Positions 22,904-33,489 of a DNA stretch of 64,000 bases are shown here, one piece after another. The stretch is taken from assembly GCA_905250115.1 (NCBI GenBank), contig CAJNOI010000207.1, positions 1-64,000 on the forward strand. Direction: 5' to 3'. The first letter of the stretch is position 1. The number at the start of each line of letters is the position of its first letter. Source of the DNA: Adineta steineri. Lineage: Eukaryota > Rotifera > Eurotatoria > Adinetida > Adinetidae. Position numbers and translations under genes: made by a program. The notes under the pieces are model-generated. The model saw only the letters and a list, made by a program, of their open reading frames with translations, did not search any database and was not told the DNA's origin.

Positions 22904-23220
22904 TCATTTATACAAACGCTGGTTCATATTTCTATTTAAAACATTCACAGAGAGAATACTATCAAAATATATAATCAATATGAATCCAAATGCTATGCCA
23001 CCAGTACCTAAAACCCTAAAGAAATAGATAAAAATGGTTTTTATAGAATATATACCTGCATTTTTCGAAAAACAAATGAAACATTCAACTATTTTCCTAA
23101 TAAACGAGTGTGTATTAAAGATATTAAGAAGTATAAAAATGGAATAAGAACGATATGTTTTGTTAATAAAAATCTGATTCATTACCTGTTTAATATGAAG
23201 TCATTGACAGTAAACGGCAT
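22904..23220 (-). CDS. Small spliced single-pass membrane protein, 48 aa
   Basis: Two exons, 23186-23220 and 22904-23015, separated by a 170-nt GT-AG intron; phase 2 joins exactly. Product: MPFTVNDFILNR at the N-terminus, a hydrophobic segment GTGGIAFGFILIIYF, then a polar C-terminus NVLNRNMNQRLYK. The size, single helix and charged ends suit a small organelle or plasma-membrane accessory subunit, but I do not recognise the family. The good splice signals and continuous frame argue for a real gene. It is transcribed in the same direction as the two GPCRs downstream. Confidence 0.55.
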
Positions 23221-25252
23221 CTATGAAAACTCAGTCTATATTGGTTAGACGATACTCACCATTAGATTTTTTATTCCGTTCTGTTGAAAAAAAATTGATT
23301 CTAAGTATTTTTTATTATTTTGTGCACCAGAGGGTCTTTCTTCAATAAAAAAATTTGATTCATTCATTATAATGTCTTCGAATATCAACAGTGTGAGTTT
23401 CTTTTTATTTTGTACATTAAAAAATAAAAATCTATACTAGTTGACAATGAAGAATGATTATTACTATCATTTTTAGTAACAATACGTATCTTGTTAGATA
23501 AGTAAACAAGAACAAAAAAACAAATTATTGTCCTTACAATACTTTCTTTATGATACATTACTAGTAGAGTAAAAAGAACACTTTTTAGTTCTATTAATAT
23601 ACGATGCACTTGTTTTTCAGTGATACTTATAGAAATTGTTTATTAATAACGAGTAAAAAATTTATTTTATATTAGAGCAGTATAAGAAATATGTGAGGTA
23701 TGTTTATATCCTGAATAATATTATTTTGCATTAATAAACATCATTCAGGAGGATATTCTTCTAGTAACAAGAACAAACAAATGTGTAACGTGTTTCTTTT
23801 ATGTTTTAACGCATGTTTTTTTATTTTGAATGACATGTTAGAGTAAATTCATAAAGAGGAAAGACAAAAATAATAAAATAAATTGATAGTTAGAATAAAA
23901 ATAAATAGGCCGGTATTGCATGAATTTCCTTCTTCGCCTTAAACACTCAAATTGCGTTAATTTTTAATGATGAAATTATTTTGAAAAAAAAATCTATTAA
24001 TTTCCTTGAGTGCTTACAGAGGTTTAATACTATTCAATATACTATTAAAAAAATTTACGAAGGAATCTAGAAGGCATCAACTTCAAAAATAAAAAAGAAA
24101 TCCATTGTAGAATTTGTTCGTATCAAAATTTGATGTATTCTATTTTTAACTCTTCTTCTAAATTTTGTTTTGTTCGGTATGATTTTTGAAATAATTCTCT
24201 TGGAAACATGGAATGGTTTAATTCTAGTCTTTGGCTTCTATTAAGACGACGTTTTCTTCATAATCCCATGTATCTGTAGTTTGTCATATATTCATTAGTG
24301 TAATTGTCACTATAGAAGAACAGAAATATAGTGATGGATTTTCTTCTACTCAGTTCTTTTTCTCTTCTTTGACATAACTGTCATCCGAGTCTTCAATAAG
24401 TAGAACATTCTCATTTTTTTTCTTGCAATATTACATGTTCTTTTTACCTCTCTTAAGAATATCTTCAATGATAAATGGAGTAATTCTGTTTGAAAAAAAT
24501 GTTAATAACACAATAATTTCAGTTAATGACTCGTGAAAATGAATTGTATTAGTGCAATTGAATAAGTAAGGTCTCTCACATTTATGTCAACGTTTTCATG
24601 TCTTTAAGCTCTAATTGAATTTTACCATCTTCTGACAGAAGGAAACAAAAAAAAAGACTACGCATGACTTTTCTAAAAATATAATTTCAACTGTAAGATA
24701 TATTTTTACGTTGATACGAAGTGCTAGTCGTTTAAAGATAGTCTGTTGAATAGGAACCTGAAAAACTACTTAGATATTCTGAAGGATTTACTCATCTAAG
24801 TTCTCTTCACATATACATTATACTTTCCAACTGAAAATATTGTATGCTCACTTAATAATAAGTTTTGAATATACTAATGGTTTTTATCTTTTACTTTCCC
24901 AAAACTATTATTATCTCCCACGTTTTTAAAAATTAAAATTCGCAAAATGCTGTAGAATATATGACTTTTTCAACTATGAATTTAACAAAGAATTTTTGTT
25001 ATTCATTGGATTAATCAATCTCATGACAGACAACAAAATTTGACTCACTTGGATATACCATATCATAGATTATAGGCTTTTCTAATACTCAGGACGGGTG
25101 ATCCTGTATTAACGATTTCTTTTTGCTTATGCTCAAATGTCAGAAAGCCTTGCATATAACATTCAGATTCTCAGAAATTCTTTTTTTTCTATATAATTTA
25201 TATATAAAATACAGAAACCTAATCGTTTTCTAGATTAGTTTTTGTGCAAATT
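23221..25252. other. Two kilobases without a recognised gene
   Basis: AT-rich DNA with only short frames. A small frame at 23385-23609 on the minus strand has no family resemblance. Promoter elements for the nuclear receptor gene may lie at the right end but none is distinctive. Confidence 0.45.
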
Positions 25253-26804
25253 ATGGCGTTTAGTGAAGACACATCAACGAATATTGGTACTTATGATGTC
25301 GTTCAAGCATTCAAAAACAGTCAACTATGTAAAGTATGTGAGAGCGAAAATGCTAGAATGAACTTTAGTGTATTATGTTGTCCTCCATGTAAAGTATTCT
25401 TTCGACGAAATGCTCAAATGGATCTCGTAAGTTAAAATTAAATTTTTCTAAAATTACAATAGATTTTCTATGTAGAACACGAATCAATGTATATACGATG
25501 GACATTGTGATGTCACTGTTAAGAGTCGACAAATATGTCGATATTGTCGATTTAAAAAATGTTTGTCTGTTGGAATGCAAAGAGAATTGATTCGTGCTTC
25601 ACATGGTCCTCAGAATCGCCTTCGAGTGAATAATAAACAGTTAGCTACAAAGATCAGTTCAATTAATATCTCGAGAAATAGAATAATTTTCTCGTTAGGC
25701 GTCATTCCGACACTTAATTTACTTCGCAATGATCGATCATTATTAACAGTTGAACAATGGTCTCTTTTATCGAATGTTGTGAATGTTTATGATGCTAAAT
25801 CTCCTGTCGCCAATGTTCGCAATATATTATCTATTCAGTCATCTTTTCCACCAAAGATACGTTTGAAAATAGCTGCAACCAATATGATGGACATCATTGG
25901 TTCACAATTCGTCGCTGTTTATTCATTTGTTGAGGCAATACCTGAGTTCGCTGCTATGCCACCTAGTGGTCAAGCCACACTCATGGAGAGAAATATTCTA
26001 AATACCGGTGGTTATAGTGGTGTCGTCATATTTCGAGAGGCAGGCGTTTGCTCTAGTGAAGTATTTCAAAATGGCTTTCTTTCTAAGTATGGATCTCAAC
26101 TTACCAATGAAGTAACTAAAGTCATTGGTCGAACACCTATGGATTTAACATTACTCAAATTATTGATACCTATTGTTATGTTTTCAACATGTTCCGATGT
26201 TGTCTTTCCAGTTATCAAGAACGTTGATCGTGAGTTTCTACAAAAAAAAGAGATAGTTTTAGTTTCTAATAATACTCATTTTCATTTTCGAATTCAATTT
26301 GACTGATAAAATCATTATTTGCAAAATGATGATAGATGCTTAGAGTTTCTAATTGAGGAAAATACTTCATTTACAATGATTGTACAAAAAGTTGGATAAT
26401 ATTCTTGTTTATAAAAATAGTTTAATTTAAAAAGAAGTTTGAAGAGTTTTTTTGATATACGAACGATTATTTCTATGAGAGCATTGTTTTGCTAATGTCT
26501 TTTTACTACATTTTAATTATTTTTAGGAGACAACATCACACGTGAAGAAACTGGTTTTCTTCCGAATACAAAGCATTTATTAAAAATTCAAAATATTTAT
26601 GTTGAAATAATGTTCAAATACATGATATATCGGTACGGTTATGATGAAGCAACGATGCGTTTTGCTGGTATTATTAAGCATTTTCTCGATCAAAGTATGT
26701 GTTCAAAACATGCTAACGAAGTTCAAGCACATGCAGAGATGGTGGAGACGATTGTCATCGAAAGCGAACGATTATTAATATCGAAAGATCGAATCGACCA
26801 GTGA
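25253..26804 (+). CDS. Divergent nuclear hormone receptor
   Basis: Three exons, 25253-25426, 25476-26229 and 26527-26804 (introns 49 and 297 nt), giving 401 aa. A ligand-regulated transcription factor acting in the nucleus. The DNA-binding domain begins near residue 26. The first zinc finger uses C26, C29, C43 and C46 (LCKVCESENARMNFSVLCC, PPCKVFFRR). The second uses C63, C69, C79 and C82 (NQCIYDGHCDV, RQICRYCRFKKCLSVGM). The P-box is CPPCKVFF, unlike the common CEGCKGFF, so target choice is expected to differ. The remaining ~300 residues form a helical ligand-binding-like domain (VEQWSLLSNVV; TLLKLLIPIVMFS) without a clear activation helix. The exon 1 border falls between the two fingers. 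A lineage-specific receptor is likely; no named orthologue can be assigned. Confidence 0.88.
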
Positions 26805-26886
26805 ATATTTTTCAGATACATATAATAAATACATAGTCACTTGTTGTAGAGATTGTTTTGTTGTGTTTATCAATCTTAAAAAAAAA

Positions 26887-26950
26887 CATGAGGGTATGGA
26901 TGTGAGTGCTTGTCACATTCATCTCTCATTCACATCCACTTGAGCAAGTG
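26887..26950. repeat. GT-rich hairpin element
   Basis: catgagggtatggatgtgag and cattcacatccacttgagca are near reverse complements around a centre tgcttgtcacattcatctct. Lies between the convergent ends of the nuclear receptor and decarboxylase genes. Confidence 0.65.
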
Positions 26951-27062
26951 TTGTAAACTCAAAAATTATATATAATTCTATGTAGTATTATAAAAATTTT
27001 ATTTTTATCTATTTTAAAAATATAAGTATGAACGAAAGACAAATAAACATTCTCAAGAGCAA

Positions 27063-29415
27063 TCAAGTATCTATTCGATTATTTCCTGAAGCAATTCGTG
27101 TTTGACAGAAATGAATAACAGCATTGACGAATAAATCAAAATCTGCTAATGTACTACGATGATTAGTAATACAAATTCGAATATGAAGACGATCATTGAG
27201 TCGTGATGTTGATGGAATTGCAATACCTTGTTCTTGTAGATCATTGACAAGTTCATCATTAAATATATCAATAGTTTCAGGATCGGCATCGTTAAGTTCA
27301 TGAGGTTCAAGACGAAAATTGACAATATTCAATGAAACAGGTGTAAATACTCGAATAAAATCGTATTTACTCAATAAATTCGCTAAATAATTTGCTTGAT
27401 TACAATTAGCAGCAATTGATTGACCAAGTCGTACTATTCCGTGTTCTTTAATAGTAAACCATACTTTGAGAGCTCTGCATGGTCTTGAAAGTTCTATACC
27501 CATTTCGCAAAACCAAGGATTGTCACTAGCAAATCCTCGTCTAGTGCTTACCAAATAGTTTCGTGGTGATGAAAAAGTAGCATGTAGTGTAGAGATTTGA
27601 CGTAGAAGTACACATCCAGCTGCATAAGGCACATGTAACCATTTGTGAAAGTCGAATGCTAAAGAATCAGCTTCTGATAATCCATGAATTAAATGTCGAC
27701 GAGTTGGATCAAGCGCAACAAAACTACCGAAAGCTCCATCCACATGAAACCATATATTATTTTCTTTGGCTACAGTTGCTAAATCAGATAAATTGTCGAA
27801 AGCACCAGTGCTTACAGTACCTTTAATTAAAACAAAATAATGAATTAAACTGTCTAAAAATTTTCATATCATTTTGTATAAAATACTGTACACAAAATTT
27901 ATATTAAATATTTAAATAAAAAAGTGAATACAATCTGGAACTTAGTTTTACATCATTACAACGAATAGATTCAAACATATTAAATGATACATCGAGTAAT
28001 AACAATGATGATGGTGGTGTTGGCTTAAAACTTATATGAAACTGTTTCAAAACCTTAATAAAATCTCTGTTACATACGATTCAGTATATGTCTTCATCTC
28101 TTTTGTCCAACAATAAAAATATTCATGCGTCTTATTTTCTACATAAACATTGTTCGAATCGTCACTTCTCAAAACAATCAGATTCTATCAATATTTAATT
28201 GATTATTTTAAGATATCAATAATAACGAGACAATGTTTTTCGATTATATATGAATGTACAGAGATACTTGTCATTTATGGAAGCAAGTACTAGTCCTAAG
28301 AGATACACAACTTAAGTAATCACGGCTCAAAAGATTTCTGATTTTATCTAGCCGTAATCTAATATCACTGTATTCCATTTGTAAAAACAGTATTTTTGAG
28401 TGTTAAAGATTTTCATACTATACTGGAAGTTAAACTATTGTCTAATATCAAATCATCTTTTACACATACCTGCATTTCCAACTATACAGAATGGTATCAG
28501 ACCTTGTTGACGATCTTCTTCAATCATATTCTTGAGTGCTTGAATATTCATTCGATATTGATCATCTACAGGAACTAGCCTCAATGCCTGAGTGCCTAAA
28601 CCAAGAAGTTCAAGAGCCTTGACAATACACACATGTGTTTGTGTTGAAGCATAAGCCACTAATTGAACAGATAATTTGACTAATCCTTCTTGTCTTACTT
28701 TGTTAAGAGCATTATACCGAGCTACAGCTAAACAAATAACTGCTGCCATTGATGTTCCACTGACAATGAGACCACCAGCAGTCTCTGATGGGAATTCGAA
28801 TAATTGTCGCATCCATTCAATTACTTGTCGTTCAATAAGTACTCCACTATGACTACATAAACCCACATTTGAATTCATTGACGCCGTCATCATTTCAGCG
28901 ATAACACCTCCTACAGTACCAGATCCATGAACCCAACCCCAAAATCGAGGATGTGTATTACCACCAGAATACGGTAAAACATCATCGACGATATCTTTAC
29001 ATACTTCTGTAATAGGTTTGCCATGTTCTGGCAAATTTTCATGTAAAAGACGATGACGTACGTCAGTTGGTATAGGTATCCAAGCAGGTCGATCACGAGC
29101 ATTTTCCAGAAAATGTAATGAGACATCTAACATCTTATGAGCTTCTGCACGTGCTGCTGACCAATCAGTTGGATCTAGAGAAGCAGACATTGAAGATACA
29201 TCTTGTGTTGACTTTACTGAGGTGTTTATGTTGTTGTAAACAGATGTGACTTCATTAATATGAGGTAATTGATATAAATGTGGGAAGACTATTGAATTTT
29301 GTTGATCAAACATTTGATCATGAGAATCATCGGAGAATAAATTCATTGACCAGGTAGCTTGATTCAGAGTTTGTTCGAATGAATTATAGGTCGTTATTTG
29401 ATCGATTTGAGTCAT
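27063..29415 (-). CDS. PLP-dependent amino acid decarboxylase (group II, AADC/GAD superfamily)
   Basis: Two exons, 28470-29415 and 27063-27820, with a 649-nt intron; 567 aa. Decarboxylates an amino acid using pyridoxal phosphate; the substrate cannot be told from the sequence. After a ~75-residue N-terminal tail the conserved core runs DPTDWSAARAEAHKML, NTHPRFWGWVHGSGT and GGLIVSGTSMA (phosphate-binding region), then AGTVSTGAFD. Next comes FHVDGAFG with Asp343, which pairs with the PLP ring nitrogen, and FDFHKWLHVPY with Lys375 as the Schiff-base lysine. Length and motif order are normal. The start ATG at 29415 is clear. The N-terminal core resembles bacterial-type pyridoxal decarboxylases more than animal dopa or histidine decarboxylases as I read it, so horizontal origin is possible but untested. 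Confidence 0.9.
27821..28469 (-). other. Large intron of the decarboxylase gene
   Basis: At 649 nt it is ten times the usual intron length here. GT at 28469-28468 and AG at 27822-27821. No nested gene or recognisable element was seen inside. Confidence 0.7.
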
Positions 29416-29826
29416 GATGATAAACAGAAAATATATTCTTTCACTAACGCTCTTTCAACGTTATCGAAATTACTTCTATAATTAAATCTACAAAGAAATA
29501 AACAATGTATGATTCAGTTATTGGAAGTACATGAGATGATGGTTCCATCCCAAGGGATTTCTTTTCAAGTTTTTCGTTAGCAACATTATCACTCATTTAA
29601 ATTAATTAAAATTTGAAAATATTTTACACTTAATTCAAGATATCTACAATTCGTGTAGGACTATAAAATGGAAACATGAAAGATTTCTCGATAAATATAT
29701 GAGTATATGATCGGGATATTTCAGCGAGGAAAAGGCATACTTATACGCTCTCGCATTATAAAATGCATCAACTATTAATACTTATATAGATAGTACGTAG
29801 TACTTACATATATAGTAAACTACACA

Positions 29827-29994
29827 ATGAAACCTAAAGAAATAAATGTATGCTACTCTTTTAAGAAAGCTAAACTCACTGATCTTCCAATGAATAAACA
29901 ATGTCGAATGGATTACCATTACAAACGACATCAGTACGTCGAAGAAGCAGAACAGGAATATATAAGGACACAAATATATAGAAACTTGTTCTAG
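29827..29994 (+). CDS. Possible small protein, 55 aa
   Basis: Frame ATG 29827 to TAG 29992-29994, starting MKPKEINVCYSFKKAKL and ending EEAEQEYIRTQIYRNLF. It is highly charged, lacks a signal peptide or membrane segment, and has a less AT-rich composition than the surroundings. It may be a true small protein, an exon of an unseen gene, or chance. It ends 9 bp before the dispersed repeat block at 30003. Confidence 0.25.
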   Translation: MKPKEINVCYSFKKAKLTDLPMNKQCRMDYHYKRHQYVEEAEQEYIRTQIYRNLF

Positions 29995-30002
29995 AAATAT
30001 CC

Positions 30003-30489
30003 ATTTTAAAATAATTTCTTCAGCTATTTATGACTTGAAAATGTATGTGATGTATAGAACCTTGATATAGAAGAAGAATGATAATAGTCATATAAGTGCA
30101 ACACAGGTAATGATGACACAGTGTTGATAAGGATGACAGTCATTATGTATACATCAATATGACAAAACAAATTTTAATCCCAGAAGAATTTGCCTTGTAA
30201 TTTATATACGTGTACAAGATTTTTTATTTTGAAGTATCAATAAGTGCAAAGCAAAAGTATATTTATAAACAATTTAGATCACATAAACGACTCTGTAAAT
30301 GTTCGAAAATACGATGACAGAGGATAAATAATATCACCCTCAAGATTTGTATTGCTGTTTTCTTCTTTACAACTTATTTTCAAAAGAACCCAAAATCTAT
30401 ATATCGAAACAACATATTAGCAGATACATTTCGTTAAGATTGATCTCGAAACATACCGCACTCTCTGAGAAACTGTCTTTATGTTATAA
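30003..30489 (+). repeat. Dispersed repeat block, copy 1 (partner 35533-36092)
   Basis: Starts attttaaaataatttc and realigns along its length with 35533-36092. Shared landmarks are aagtgcaacacaggtaatga, tgatgacacagtgttgataa and aaacgactctgtaaatg. Its right edge abuts the hairpin element at 30500. No coding frame survives in both copies, so it is probably a transposon relic or a duplicated intergenic piece. Confidence 0.85.
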
Positions 30490-30499
30490 AATACAACAA

Positions 30500-30557
30500 T
30501 TAAGGTGTGGGTGTGAAGGTGTTATGATCAGCTAATATTCACATTCACACCCTCAAA
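30500..30557. repeat. GT-rich hairpin element
   Basis: ttaaggtgtgggtgtgaagg and attcacattcacaccctcaa are near reverse complements around ttatgatcagctaat. Confidence 0.7.
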
Positions 30558-30835
30558 AATTTGGCTTGTCCAATTGTAGAAAAAACAGTAAGAGCAGATT
30601 TAATGCTTTAATATATATTGAATGATAAGATAGTATGAAAAATTATGCCGGTTAGGTCCGGTTCCGTCTGACTGTTTAAGCCGGTATAGGTACTGATCAA
30701 GAAAAAATCCAATCATCAATATAAACTGATTTTAACGATTGAAATGTTGAATAATTTATCATTCGAATAATTACACTATTTGATTTTCTATTCACTGCAA
30801 CACTTCTCAACCATTGATCACGGTACAGGTAATAA

Positions 30836-30955
30836 CACAAGTAACGCTCGTCCGAGGACTCAAATTGGTCTTCGATGTTTTTTTGACCCTGCGGACACAC
30901 AAGCAAACAATTTATGTTTACTGGATTCTTCTCTTAAAGAAAGAGAATATTTAAA
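30836..30955. repeat. Dispersed repeat, short copy (partner 2273-2546)
   Basis: acacaagtaacgctcgtc through tgaccctgcggacacacaag to gaaagagaatattt. It lacks the ~150-bp middle part present in the copy at 2273. A plus-strand frame through it (30780-31103) is judged non-coding. Confidence 0.75.
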
Positions 30956-31379
30956 CAGATATTATTTGTCGTTGTCCATGGCTTTCTTATTCAGTTTTTG
31001 GATTATTTTCGTGTGTTTGCATATTCTAACGATTGTTAAAATTCTGGTCACAAGATGCGAGATTTGTATACATTTTATATTGACTTGTGAAGGAACGTCC
31101 TAAGATGTTCCCCTCCAATTTTGAAAATTACTTGAAGTAATTTACTTCATATAATTGATATTTTGTTCTAAAAAACTATTGACTTTTCAATATATCGACG
31201 TTACAAAAATCTTTGAAAGAAACCTCGTAGGCTTTGAGAAAAAAACATTTTTATTTCTCGAAACTTATGTAAGATTGTAATAGTGACGCATTTCGTTGTG
31301 ATTCATACCGTAAATTGAGTAAGTTTTTTTTTCTGTTCTTCTTCGTACACATGTTCTAAGTCGATATAAAGGACAGAAA

Positions 31380-31412
31380 AAATATAATATATATATATAT
31401 ATATATATCGTG
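31380..31412. repeat. (TA)n microsatellite
   Basis: A run of alternating T and A, about 12 units, about 45 bp upstream of the F-box gene start. Confidence 0.8.
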
Positions 31413-31453
31413 AATAAGTTTTTTTTAAATATCTGAATTAACAACACAATCTG

Positions 31454-33055
31454 ATGTCATCGATATCAACATTTGAAATCTTACCGGATGAAATTTTATT
31501 GATTATTATAAGATATTGTGGTGATGCTTATTCTATATGTAAATCATTTTTTGGATTAAATCAACGTTTAATTTCAATTGTTATTGATAAACGTTTACAT
31601 GTATTTGCTGATCTTTTACATATGAATAGAAATGATCCAGATATTAATTTATTTTATAATTCTAATTTATTCTATGAAATATCTCATCAATTTTTATGTT
31701 TAAAAGCGAAACAAACAATGAAAGAATTTCTTCAATTATTAATTTCTTTTTATATTAAAGAAAAATACAAACAATTGAATGAAGAATTTCAATTCAATTT
31801 AAAAAAATTTCAATTTCAACGATTACATCTTACTGATAATGAAATTAATAATCTTGATAATGAATTGAACAGAACATTCTCTTCGTTACCAATTGATTTC
31901 GATTCATATCGAATATCAAAACCAAAAGAATTTTTTTCTCAATCGATTAAGAGTATTAAACAAATTGAATCACTTATTTTAACTCAAGGTGCAAGTTTTC
32001 AATATGATGAGTTTAATTTTGGTATGATAATAAATAAATGGTTTATTTCGAAAATGAATTTTACTCAAGATGATAATCAACAATTTCTTAATTCATTTAT
32101 TCAAATGTTTAAATCAATATTTATTTCTAATTTATCACTTTTTAAAATCAAATCTTATGAAACTACTTATGAGAAAATAAATTCTCCATTTTATTTTCTT
32201 ATATATTCAATATATCAATTAAAATATTTTCCTGATGATCGTTATGAACCAAATCATTCTTTAAAAATTCATTGGTATAAAGCTGAAATAAATCTATTTC
32301 TTTCTATCGTAGATCATCTATTTAATGAAGAATTTGTTTTGGAACATTGTCTTTTTGAAATCTTAGATAAAACTATGTTAATTGTACCTTCTACTTTTGA
32401 AGAAATATTTATTCGAACAAGTCAAATAGAAATATTAAAAATTCTACTTCACAAATACAATCAATATGATAAAACAACATGTGAACAATATGATTCATTT
32501 TTAACAATTCTATACAATTTATTTCATACGGAACAATTGGATATTATTCAATTGATTTATAAAGAAAGTCGAAATATTCAATATTTATTTTATAGATTAG
32601 AAACATGTGAAGAAATTGTCAATATAATGATTAAAAATCGAGAAAAAAAACATTTATTTCAAATATTATTGAATGATGAACAATTAAGAATATGGTTTAT
32701 AAATAAAGATTTATTATTTATTTTATTAAAAAAGAAACAAATGAAAATTATTAAATATTTATTAAAATTATCACCACTACTTATTCATCAATTAGATCAA
32801 GATGGAAATGATCCAATACTTTATCTATGTCTTCATGTATCTGGTTGTCGACATCGTTTAATTGAATTTCTAATCAAAGTGGGATCTGATTTATCTTGTA
32901 TCAATTCAAAAAATATCAATTTTTTTAATGCATTACAAATGACAAGAAATAAAAAATTATTAAACAAATTAATCGAACATGAAATCATTCAAATTAATTA
33001 TATTTCTACAGAAGTTAAACAAGTCAATCATAATGTCATTGATAGTTTTAATTAA
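31454..33055 (+). CDS. F-box protein with ankyrin-like C-terminal repeats
   Basis: 533 aa, intronless. The N-terminus matches an F-box: FEILPDEILLIIIRYCGDAY, then ICKSFFGLNQRLISIVIDKRL (residues about 6-50). Such proteins recruit substrates to SCF ubiquitin ligases through SKP1. The long middle is helical, rich in Phe, Ile, Lys and Asn, with no clear repeat. Near the C-terminus (about residues 430-515) there are degenerate ankyrin-type units: KIIKYLLKLSPLLIHQLDQDGNDPILYLC, then RLIEFLIKVGSDLSCINSKN. The coding sequence is very AT-rich, so low-complexity composition may inflate apparent similarity. F-box plus ankyrin-like genes of this form are numerous in rotifers as I recall. Confidence 0.75.
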   Translation: MSSISTFEILPDEILLIIIRYCGDAYSICKSFFGLNQRLISIVIDKRLHVFADLLHMNRNDPDINLFYNSNLFYEISHQFLCLKAKQTMKEFLQLLISFYIKEKYKQLNEEFQFNLKKFQFQRLHLTDNEINNLDNELNRTFSSLPIDFDSYRISKPKEFFSQSIKSIKQIESLILTQGASFQYDEFNFGMIINKWFISKMNFTQDDNQQFLNSFIQMFKSIFISNLSLFKIKSYETTYEKINSPFYFLIYSIYQLKYFPDDRYEPNHSLKIHWYKAEINLFLSIVDHLFNEEFVLEHCLFEILDKTMLIVPSTFEEIFIRTSQIEILKILLHKYNQYDKTTCEQYDSFLTILYNLFHTEQLDIIQLIYKESRNIQYLFYRLETCEEIVNIMIKNREKKHLFQILLNDEQLRIWFINKDLLFILLKKKQMKIIKYLLKLSPLLIHQLDQDGNDPILYLCLHVSGCRHRLIEFLIKVGSDLSCINSKNINFFNALQMTRNKKLLNKLIEHEIIQINYISTEVKQVNHNVIDSFN

Positions 33056-33226
33056 CCAATGAATTTATCTAATATAGTCTGTGTGTGACGTTTATTTGCA
33101 AATCAGAGGTTAACTTATTGCATTAAGTTGTGCCTTCCGATTTTTCGGTATTTTTAAGATTTCATAAAGCCCTAGATTGTGTAATATTCTGAAAATATTC
33201 TATAAATTCAAACGGAAAACCATTTT

Positions 33227-33278
33227 CGGGGTGTGGGTGTCTTTTCTCTTAGATCACAGTTACACTCAAAGAAATGAA
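33227..33278. repeat. GT-rich hairpin element
   Basis: cggggtgtgggtgtcttttc, tcttagatcacagttacactcaaag. The right arm is more eroded than the left. It lies 170 bp past the F-box gene stop, in a 430-bp stretch that otherwise shows nothing. Confidence 0.6.
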
Positions 33279-33489
33279 GCATATAGATACTGTTAAGAGA
33301 AAGATAGAGCAAATACAAATATTCTCGTGATCTTTGTTGAAAGAAAAATTAAATATATTATTTTATGTATTTATTCTGTGTGAAAAAAAATTATAAAAAA
33401 AGCAAAGCATTATCGTCACTGCTTTATATATTTTCGTATTACAGGATTGTCTGCTTTTGTCCAAATGATCCGTTCGTTTGCATGTTTCT

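Noticed and set aside
30780..31103. Plus-strand 107-aa frame
   Set aside because: It runs through the dispersed repeat at 30836-30955, and the other copy does not keep the frame.
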